Source of the DNA: a bacterium
Lineage (GTDB): Bacteria; Electryoneota; RPQS01
Length of the DNA: 32,836 bases
Reading direction: 5' to 3'
NCBI GenBank assembly: GCA_020846695.1
Contig: JADLDM010000009.1
Span: forward strand, 1-32,836
Shown here one piece after another: positions 26,159-32,836 of this stretch. A model generated the notes under the pieces. It saw nothing but the letters and a program-made list of their open reading frames with translations. It searched no databases and was not told the origin of the DNA. The translations under genes and the position numbers were made by a program. Within the stretch, counting starts at the first letter, position 1. Each line of letters opens with the position of its first letter.

Positions 26159-27601
26159 ATGCAAGCAACACTCTTAGTTGTGGATGATGATCGCGATATT
26201 CGCGAGATCATTCGTCAGGTCGCGGAGATCAAGGACTACGAAGTCATTGATGCGGAAGATGCTACCGTCGGCCTCGAGAAAATGCGCACGCTCGCGCCGG
26301 ACCTTTCGATCATTGACGTCGGGCTGCCGGGCGGAATTGACGGCGTTGAACTCCTGCAACAGATTCACGAAATCGCACCGCAGCATCCGGTCCTGATTAT
26401 CAGCGGGCAAGCCTCGCCGGAGAAGGCGGTTGAAGCTCTGAAACATGGGGCTTTCGACTACATGGGCAAGCCCTTGAATCTTGAGAAGCTCATGCTGCTG
26501 GTAGATCGCGCGCTGCAGGGAGTCGCCAAAGAGCGCGAAATCGAACGCGCGACCGATCAGCGCAAAGCGCTCTACGGATTTGACAGACTGGTCGGCTCCT
26601 GTCCGAAGATGGAGCAGATCAAGGTGACGGGTCAGAAGATCGCTGCGGTGCCGTATGCTACTGTGCTTCTAACCGGTGAATCGGGAACGGGCAAAGAGTT
26701 GATCGCGCACGCGGTTCATCTTGCTTCACCCAATTCCGACAAGCCTTTTGTCGAAGTGAATTGCGCCGCGATGCCGGAGAATCTGCTTGAAGCTGAGTTG
26801 TTTGGCTATGAGAAGGGTGCATTCACCGATGCGAAGCAGCGCAAACGCGGTTTGTTTGAGATGGCGTCGGGCGGCACGTTCTTCTTGGACGAAATCGGTG
26901 AGATGCCGCTCAATCTTCAAGTGAAGCTGTTGAAGGTGATTGAAGAGCGCACGTTCCGTCGTGTCGGCGGAACTCAGCCTTTGCAGGTGAAGTTCCGCTT
27001 GATTGCCGCGACCAATGCGAATCTTCCCGACCTGATTGATCAGGGCCGCTTCCGTCGAGATCTCTACTATCGTCTTGCGGTGTTCTCGATTCACATTCCG
27101 CCGTTGCGTGAACGCGCGCGCGACATCATCGAAATCGCGCAGCATTTCATTGACAAGTTCAACCGTGAATTCGGCAAGAACATCAAGGGCATCGCGCCCG
27201 ATGCACAGCATCTTCTGACTTCTTACAACTGGCCTGGGAATATTCGCGAATTGCGCAATGCCGTCGAACGCGCGGTGTTGATTGGATCGGGGCAGTGGAT
27301 TTCACCTGCGGACTTGGCAATTTTGCCGATGCAGGAGACTCCCACTCCCAGCAAGTTCAGTATGCCTGAGAAGGACGTGGACGACATGCTCAACACGCCG
27401 TCGGAACCTGAGGGCTTTCATATCGAGGTTCCGAATCACGGTGTGAACATGGAGGAGGTCGAGAAGCAGTTGATTCGCATCGCGATGCACCACTGTCAGA
27501 ATAACGCATCCGCCGCCGCGCGCTTTCTTAGAATGACTCGCGAGACGCTGCGTTACAGATTGAAGAAGTACGGCATCCGCGAAGAGATTGAGAGCGTGTA
27601 G
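26159..27601 (+). CDS. NtrC-family sigma-54-dependent response regulator (REC-AAA+-HTH)
   Basis: 'LLVVDDDRDIREII', 'SIIDVGLPG', 'LLTGESGTGKELIAHAVH', 'GAFTDAKQRKRGLFEMASGGTFFLDEIGEM', Fis-type C-terminal HTH 'NNASAAARFLRMTRETLRYRLKKYGI'. Confidence 0.93.
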   Translation: MQATLLVVDDDRDIREIIRQVAEIKDYEVIDAEDATVGLEKMRTLAPDLSIIDVGLPGGIDGVELLQQIHEIAPQHPVLIISGQASPEKAVEALKHGAFDYMGKPLNLEKLMLLVDRALQGVAKEREIERATDQRKALYGFDRLVGSCPKMEQIKVTGQKIAAVPYATVLLTGESGTGKELIAHAVHLASPNSDKPFVEVNCAAMPENLLEAELFGYEKGAFTDAKQRKRGLFEMASGGTFFLDEIGEMPLNLQVKLLKVIEERTFRRVGGTQPLQVKFRLIAATNANLPDLIDQGRFRRDLYYRLAVFSIHIPPLRERARDIIEIAQHFIDKFNREFGKNIKGIAPDAQHLLTSYNWPGNIRELRNAVERAVLIGSGQWISPADLAILPMQETPTPSKFSMPEKDVDDMLNTPSEPEGFHIEVPNHGVNMEEVEKQLIRIAMHHCQNNASAAARFLRMTRETLRYRLKKYGIREEIESV

Positions 27602-27705
27602 CACGACCGATCGGGGCTGGGGGATGGGGGATGAAAGGCTTCATGTAGTGCCGCACTGCGTGCGCTCTGAAATCTGAAATTGGGCACGGGCAATTCTGAG
27701 GGTAA

Positions 27706-27736
27706 CGGGTAATCCAGATTGGGTTGCCCGTTTTTG
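27706..27736 (+). terminator. Rho-independent terminator
   Basis: CGGGTAATCC-agatt-GGGTTGCCCG-TTTTTG with G:U pairs. Confidence 0.7.
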
Positions 27737-27749
27737 TTTGTGCCTCTGA

Positions 27750-27790
27750 TTTGTCCCCCTGCTCTGCGGGGGGACCACAGGGGGGTGTCT
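27750..27790. repeat. interspersed repeat C, second copy
   Basis: TTTGTCCCCCTGCTCTGCGGGGGGACCACAGGGGGGTGTCT; two substitutions versus 17448-17488. Confidence 0.85.
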
Positions 27791-28124
27791 GCTCGTGTGC
27801 CAATTCCCGACAAATTCCTCCCGGTTTCAAAATATTTGACCAAACGGAAGGGGTTGTTTCTAAAGGGGTGATTTGGGGAATGCTATAGAGTTGTGGGTTC
27901 GAGATGGGCACAGCTGCGGAAGTGGTTGTTTATTAGTTGAACGCATGGGCAGGAGAAAAGTTCCCGAGGGGTAAGTGAATTAGATAAGAAGACCTAACTG
28001 TTTGGGCTGCAATCACGGTCTTGAAAACCGTTTTTTTTTGCGGATATTGGAGTTACGTGCAATTTCAAGTTATGGTGTGTCACTACAAGAGAAGTGGAAA
28101 ACCCAATCAATGAAGGGGAACTGT

Positions 28125-28505
28125 ATGAAGCCAGTGCTTGCTACATGTTTGTTCTTTACGCTTTGCACAATCGCGAATGCGGCGGACTCGATCCACATGT
28201 ACGACGGCAGGATTGTGAACTGCAAAGTCACTTCAATCACTTTGGATCACGTGTTTGCAATTGTGAGCAATGATTCAAGCAGCTTCGAACAGCAGTTCAC
28301 GAAGACGGAAATCAAGGCAATAGTCTTTGCAGACGGGCATGTTGAGACTTTTGCGCAAGTGCAAACACAGAAGTCCACTGACGAAAAAGTCCTGCAACTC
28401 GAGCGGCAGATGCACAAGAGTCAGGTTAACAATTCCAAGGGTTCGGGCATATTGATTGGCATAGGCGTATGTGTCGGAATTGTATTGCTACTTGCGCTTG
28501 TCTAA
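28125..28505 (+). CDS. small secreted/membrane protein of unknown function
   Basis: AGGGGAA RBS before ATG 28125, signal peptide MKPVLATCLFFTLCTIANAAD, 'MYDGRIVNCKVTSITLDHVFAIV...FTKTEIKAIVFADGHVE', C-terminal TM segment. Confidence 0.72.
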   Translation: MKPVLATCLFFTLCTIANAADSIHMYDGRIVNCKVTSITLDHVFAIVSNDSSSFEQQFTKTEIKAIVFADGHVETFAQVQTQKSTDEKVLQLERQMHKSQVNNSKGSGILIGIGVCVGIVLLLALV

Positions 28506-29167
28506 TTCTGTTGCTTGCTTGCTTTCCACATCCTGTGCAGGGACGCGCTGCGCAGGACAGCACCTGCACAACAAAGGTACCACGCAAATCGCGCCTCGTC
28601 AGGTTTCCTATCTTAGCATGGCAGTCAGTCTCTAATCGCCTGCCCATCTGGGACTGCCCTTTCTCCGAATCGTGTTCTAATCACGCACTTTTCGAACTGC
28701 GATCTGCGCCGATACTTGGTGCGCTTTCGGAAACAACAAATAGGATCATTCGATGCAACCCGCTGGCTCGTTTCTGCTATGCGCCAGACAGCACCGGTCG
28801 ACTCTTGGATGATTCCAAATCAGCCTTTCCAAGTCTGCCGGAGAATTCGAGGAAGAGAGTTTTGATGCGAACAGCTGTAATAATGTCAGTCCCGATTCCC
28901 GGTGCGGTCAAATCCATCAGCGGCAAGTGGTCTGACGGAGTGTTTGCGGCATTGGTTGTTGGGATATGCGGGATGAGGTCATTGCAGATGGTGCAATCCA
29001 GCGAATACAGCTTGCGACTCGCGGTCGTATTGGGCACAGGACTGATGGTGTACGCTGCAGATATGTCATGGTCTCTGAGGCGCGCCTTCGGCTCAAGGCC
29101 ATTGCGGCTTGAAAGCCCCTACGAGAGCGGGCTCCACAACGGCGGGAGCGAATTTCAGCAATTCTGA
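28469..29167 (+). CDS. signal peptide + divergent YidD domain + C-terminal membrane domain fusion protein
   Basis: 'CPFSESCSNHALFELRSAPILGALSETTNRIIRCNPLARFCYAPDS' aligns with the YidD pattern CxFxxxCSxYxxEAL...RxxRCxPxxxxxxDP; followed by a 'VPIPGAVKSISGKWSDGVFAALVVG' membrane segment. Confidence 0.62.
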   Translation: MCRNCIATCACLILLLACFPHPVQGRAAQDSTCTTKVPRKSRLVRFPILAWQSVSNRLPIWDCPFSESCSNHALFELRSAPILGALSETTNRIIRCNPLARFCYAPDSTGRLLDDSKSAFPSLPENSRKRVLMRTAVIMSVPIPGAVKSISGKWSDGVFAALVVGICGMRSLQMVQSSEYSLRLAVVLGTGLMVYAADMSWSLRRAFGSRPLRLESPYESGLHNGGSEFQQF

Positions 29168-29288
29168 TTGTAGCGCTCGACTTGTCGGGCACAGTTCCCC
29201 GAACAGGCAGAAAATCTTGGGGGATATTGCCCAGCAAGCTGGGCGCTACGAGATACGCCGGACGGACGGAGGCCGCCGGTGGTAATTC

Positions 29289-29313
29289 GGGCGGGTCGGG
29301 GACCCGCCCCTAC
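29289..29313. repeat. interspersed palindromic repeat A, second copy
   Basis: GGGCGGGTCGGGGACCCGCCCCTAC. Confidence 0.85.
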
Positions 29314-29329
29314 GATCCACACCTCTGTC

Positions 29330-29364
29330 GTCATCCTGAAGCCGTCTGCGGCTGAAGGATCTCT
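29330..29364 (+). repeat. interspersed repeat E, second copy
   Basis: GTCATCCTGAAGCCGTCTGCGGCTGAAGGATCTCT. Confidence 0.8.
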
Positions 29365-29376
29365 CCGGAGAGATTC

Positions 29377-29482
29377 TTCCTTCGTCAGAATGACGACTCG
29401 TTTGGGTTGGATGACGACGAGGGAGAGTGTCGGGTCGGCGACAAGGTCCTTACAGAGGATGACAGAATTGGAGACGGCCGGA
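29377..29482 (+). repeat. 106-bp direct repeat D, copy 1
   Basis: TTCCTTCGTCAGAATGACGACTCGTTTGGGTTGGATGACGACGAGGGAGAGTGTCGGGTCGGCGA...GACAGAATTGGAGACGGCCGGA. Confidence 0.9.
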
Positions 29483-29642
29483 GGCCGCCGGTAGTAATCG
29501 GAGACATTGCGGGTGTGGACATCCTTACCAAAGACAGGCTCCACTACGGCGGCCCCCCCTTATTCTCCGCGACCGGGATCCTTACGAGGACAGGGTCGCG
29601 GCTAGAAATGGGGGGGAATGCGGATCCAGACCGGAGGGGTCC

Positions 29643-29748
29643 TTCCTTCGTCAGAATGACGACTCGTTTGGGTTGGATGACGACGAGGGAGAGTGTCGGG
29701 TCGGCGAATAGGTCCCTACATGGGATGACAGAATTGGGGACGGCCGGA
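29643..29748 (+). repeat. 106-bp direct repeat D, copy 2
   Basis: Same length and near-identical to 29377-29482, with a few substitutions around 'aataggtccctacatgg'. Confidence 0.9.
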
Positions 29749-29782
29749 TCCTTCCGAGGACAGGGGCCGCCGGTAGTAATTC

Positions 29783-29807
29783 GGGCGGGTCGGGGACCCG
29801 CCCCTAC
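29783..29807. repeat. interspersed palindromic repeat A, third copy
   Basis: Identical to 29289-29313. Confidence 0.85.
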
Positions 29808-29904
29808 AACACGGACATTGCGGGTGTGGAGATCCAAAACGGTGGGGAGCTTCCCTTATTCCCGCGACCCGAAGGTTGCGTATAGAAAGCGGGGAGAAGT
29901 CAGA

Positions 29905-29932
29905 ATCGGCAGCCACAGGGGACAGCCGCTAC
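29905..29932 (+). repeat. interspersed repeat, copy without the insert seen at 7752-7794
   Basis: ATCGGCAGCCACAGGGGACAGCCGCTAC. Confidence 0.75.
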
Positions 29933-30112
29933 TCCTTAACATCAATCTATATGAGAGGCATGGTGACTCACCATGCCTTTCTTGTTGTTTTCAGAAGAGA
30001 CGAGTTTATTGGACGAATTTGTTTATATGTATTATAATCATATAATTAACCGAGCTTGACATTTTGATAAGTTTTATTAAATTGATATTTAACTAACAAA
30101 TACTGGCGGAAT

Positions 30113-30583
30113 ATGGGAACCAAGTACACCGGAAATGCGTCTGAAGTGCGTGCCCTTGATGCGTACATCAAGCTGATGCGGGCCGCCGAATCTGTCACCA
30201 CCCGCGTCTCGCGCTCGCTCCAACCCTACGACCTGACCGTCAGCCAGTTCGGGATTTTGGAAACCCTGATGCACTTGGGCCAGCAGCACCAGAATGACCT
30301 GGGCGAGAAGCTCTTGAAAAGTTCGGGCAACATCACCCTGGTGGTGGACAATCTGGAAAAGCGCGGGCTGATCGTGCGCGAAAAATGTCTGGAAGACCGC
30401 CGCTATGTCTGGGTCAAACTCACCTCGGACGGTGACAAGTTCATCCGTGACCTGTTTCCCAAGATGGTCACGATCATCACCGAATCCATGATTGTGCTCT
30501 CGCCTTTCGAGCTTGAGAAGCTCGGCGAATACTCGAAACAGGTCGGGCAGAATGCGCAGAAGCAATGCGCGAAGGCAAGTTGA
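30113..30583 (+). CDS. MarR-family transcriptional regulator
   Basis: wHTH 'LTVSQFGILETLMHLGQQHQNDLGEKLLKSSGNITLVVDNLEKRGLIVREKCLEDRRYVWVKLTSDG'. Confidence 0.92.
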   Translation: MGTKYTGNASEVRALDAYIKLMRAAESVTTRVSRSLQPYDLTVSQFGILETLMHLGQQHQNDLGEKLLKSSGNITLVVDNLEKRGLIVREKCLEDRRYVWVKLTSDGDKFIRDLFPKMVTIITESMIVLSPFELEKLGEYSKQVGQNAQKQCAKAS

Positions 30584-30708
30584 AACGGTTACCCCCATCC
30601 CAGCCTTCCCCCGTGAACGGAGGAAGGAGGAGAGGCGGTGGAAGGAACCGGACACAATGACTTTACATTCTTGACATATCTCTAAACCATGAAAAGGAAG
30701 CCACACTC

Positions 30709-31296
30709 ATGAAGAAGTTTCTTCTCATTCTCTCAGTCGTCGCAGTATTTGCCGCGCAAGCATTCGCCGCGGATTGGGAACTCGACAAGGCACATTCGTC
30801 CGTCAACTTTGCCGTCAAGCACATGATGGTCTCCACCGTGCGCGGCGGATTCAAGGACTTTGACGGAACTGCGAGCTTTGATCCTGCCGACCTGTCCACT
30901 CTCAGCGCGAGCTTCACCGCACAGTCCGGTTCAATCTCCACCGACAACGAGAAGCGCGACGGGCACCTGAAGAGCGCCGACTTCTTTGACACCGAAAAAT
31001 ATCCGACCGTGACGTTTGTCTCCAAGAAGGCTGTGCAGACCGCACCCGGCAAAGCTCACCTGACTGGTGACCTCACCTTGCGCGGCGTCACCAAAGAAGT
31101 CACCTTCAACGTCGAAGGCTTCAATCAGGAATGGGCCACCCCGTGGGGCGGGAAGTCCATCGGCGGCGTCGCGACCACGACCATCAATCGTCAGGACTTC
31201 GGCGTAAGCTGGAACAAGGACCTCGATCAAGGCGGCTTGGTCGTGGGCAACAACGTGGACATCGAAGTTCAGCTCGAGTTCGGCCCTAAGCAGTAA
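30709..31296 (+). CDS. YceI-family (polyisoprenoid-binding-like) periplasmic protein
   Basis: Signal peptide; 'WELDKAHSSVNFAVKHMMVSTVRGGFKDFDGTASFDP', 'HLKSADFFDTEKYPTVTFVSKK', 'LTLRGVTKEVTFNVEGF'. Confidence 0.95.
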   Translation: MKKFLLILSVVAVFAAQAFAADWELDKAHSSVNFAVKHMMVSTVRGGFKDFDGTASFDPADLSTLSASFTAQSGSISTDNEKRDGHLKSADFFDTEKYPTVTFVSKKAVQTAPGKAHLTGDLTLRGVTKEVTFNVEGFNQEWATPWGGKSIGGVATTTINRQDFGVSWNKDLDQGGLVVGNNVDIEVQLEFGPKQ

Positions 31297-31319
31297 GCGT
31301 CAATATTTCAACTTCTTGA

Positions 31320-31350
31320 CAAGGCTCCGGCAAATCGCCGGGGCCTTGTT
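31320..31350 (+). terminator. Rho-independent terminator
   Basis: CAAGGCTCCGGC-aaatc-GCCGGGGCCTTG-TTTGC. Confidence 0.8.
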
Positions 31351-31491
31351 TGCTTGAAATCAATGCGTTGTGTGACAAGCGCACTTGAACTACATTGACC
31401 TACATGCTATATTTATAGATTGAGAAGAAAGTTGCGCAGCCTTCCCGCATTTTGGAGGCGCATGGTGTTTCCTCTATAGGAGTGTCCAAGG

Positions 31492-32836
31492 ATGAAAAAA
31501 TTCTCTCTGCTTTTTCTTGCGATTCTGATCTGCCTACCGTTTACCGCATCCGCACAGTTCACTGAACTCGGTCTGGAAGGCTATGTCGGCGGCGGCATGG
31601 TCAACCCAACCAACGAATCCGAAGGCGCAATCCCCGGCCTGACCGTGCGCACCAGCTATGCCTATCCGATCATGGACATGCTGCAAGGCGAATTGGGAAT
31701 TCAATACGGCAGACTGCGCGCCGATCAATACTCCGCTGATTTTCTGCCGATTGATTTGCGCGCGCGCTTTGCTCCCATGAAACAGGAGAAGTGGTTTCCC
31801 TTTGTTTTCGCCGGAATCGGCTTCGCGCATCATGATGTGACTGATGTACCTGATTCCGCCGATGCCGAGGCTGAACCGGATGGCTGGAATGCAATGGTGC
31901 CGCTGGGACTCGGCGTGCAGTATCATCTCGATGAGTATCTCTCGCTTGACGTGCACGGCGGATACAACATGATCTTCTCGGATGACGTGAATCCGGTCTA
32001 TGACGATACGGATGATTCGTACATGTCGCTGCTTGCAGGTTTGAGAATCCACGCGGGCAATCCGAACAAGGATCGCGACGGCGACGGAATTCCCGACAAG
32101 ATCGAGCGCAAGATCGGAACGGATCCGAAGAATCCTGATACCGACGGTGATGGTTTGAACGACGGAGCGGAGTACTACACTCACAAGACCGATCCGAAGA
32201 ATCCAGATACCGATGGTGATGGACTTTCAGACGGCGATGAAGTCAACACGCACAAGACGGATCCGCTCAACACGGATACGGATGGCGACGGCTTGAAGGA
32301 TGGCGAGGAGGTCACGACCTACAAGACCAATCCGACCAAGGCTGATACCGACGGCGATGGCTTGAAGGATGGTGAAGAGGTCACGCAGTACAAGACCGAT
32401 CCGTTGAACAAGGATTCAGACGGCGACACGCTTTCAGACGGTGATGAAGTGTTGAAGCACAAGACGAATCCGTCGGATAAGGACACCGATCACGGAAGTG
32501 TTGAGGATGGCATCGAGGTGGGACGCGGTGACAATCCGCTGAATCCTGAAGATGACGTCGAGAAGCTCGTCGTGACCGAAGTCGGTCAGGCGATTACGCT
32601 GGAAGGAATCGTTTTCGATACGGGCAAATCCACCATTAAGCCCGAGTCTGAAATGATTTTGATCAAGGCTTACAACACGCTGCATCTGAATCCTGATCTC
32701 GAAGTGGAGATTCAGGGTCATACGGACAACAAAGGCGGCAAGGCGATGAACAAGAAGCTCTCCGAAGCGCGCGCCGAATCCGTGAAAGCGTGGCTCGTGG
32801 CGAAGGGTGTTGATGCCAAGCGCATCACGACGTCAG
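31492..32836 (+). CDS. OmpA-family outer-membrane protein with thrombospondin type 3 repeats (3' end outside window)
   Basis: Own translation from ATG 31492: MKKFSLLFLAILICLPFTASAQ..., seven 'DTDGDGLxDGEEVxTxKTDP' repeats (32056-32538), then 'GIVFDTGKSTIKPESEMIL...VEIQGHTDNKGGKAMNKKLSEARAESVKAWLVAKGVDAKRITTS'. Open to the window end, so absent from the ORF track. Confidence 0.93.
   Translation, partial: MKKFSLLFLAILICLPFTASAQFTELGLEGYVGGGMVNPTNESEGAIPGLTVRTSYAYPIMDMLQGELGIQYGRLRADQYSADFLPIDLRARFAPMKQEKWFPFVFAGIGFAHHDVTDVPDSADAEAEPDGWNAMVPLGLGVQYHLDEYLSLDVHGGYNMIFSDDVNPVYDDTDDSYMSLLAGLRIHAGNPNKDRDGDGIPDKIERKIGTDPKNPDTDGDGLNDGAEYYTHKTDPKNPDTDGDGLSDGDEVNTHKTDPLNTDTDGDGLKDGEEVTTYKTNPTKADTDGDGLKDGEEVTQYKTDPLNKDSDGDTLSDGDEVLKHKTNPSDKDTDHGSVEDGIEVGRGDNPLNPEDDVEKLVVTEVGQAITLEGIVFDTGKSTIKPESEMILIKAYNTLHLNPDLEVEIQGHTDNKGGKAMNKKLSEARAESVKAWLVAKGVDAKRITTS

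Noticed and set aside
28010-28040. tRNA-Ser(UGA)-like anticodon arm 'CGGTCTTGAAAACCG' followed by T9
   Set aside because: No matching acceptor stem, D arm or GGTTCGAATCC T arm nearby; more likely a short hairpin with a poly-T tract (possible weak terminator).
29279-30045. ORFs 29279..29494, 29407..30045 and antisense 29155..29544, 29544..29837
   Set aside because: They span the interspersed-repeat mosaic and translate the repeats in several frames; no domain or signal peptide seen.
32056-32538. Possible CRISPR-like or non-coding tandem array
   Set aside because: 69-bp units are in frame and encode TSP3 calcium-binding repeats; no spacers.

Overview
The window is about 32.8 kb of a GC-moderate bacterial chromosome. 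It most likely comes from an FCB-group lineage, because six secreted proteins end in a 'YPNPFN...SGLYF/LYxM...' Por/T9SS-type sorting domain. Housekeeping genes present: rsgA, nfo, dapF, dapL, a cystathionine beta-synthase/CBS-pair enzyme, GDPD, an ATP-grasp enzyme, an aldehyde dehydrogenase, a KefB/C-type antiporter, a CDF transporter, an NtrC-type regulator and a MarR-YceI pair. Secreted or cell-surface genes present: two blue-copper proteins, a choice-of-anchor-V-like protein with a CX3CH motif, an N-terminal CXXCH putative barrel protein, two large paralogous Cys-rich/P-domain proteins, a coiled-coil fibre-like protein, and a 3'-truncated OmpA/TSP3 protein missing from the ORF track. Most notable for a second look: (i) a divergent YidD domain fused to a signal peptide and a C-terminal membrane segment; (ii) a repeat mosaic at about 29.16-29.95 kb, whose short palindromic elements recur elsewhere in the window, nest inside one another and in one case supply the nfo stop codon; (iii) a near-identical promoter block upstream of the two Cys-rich T9SS paralogs; (iv) a repeated 'CCY' cysteine module; (v) a near-consensus sigma-54 promoter before the NtrC-type regulator. 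No tRNA, rRNA or CRISPR was found. All calls are from reading the sequence only.
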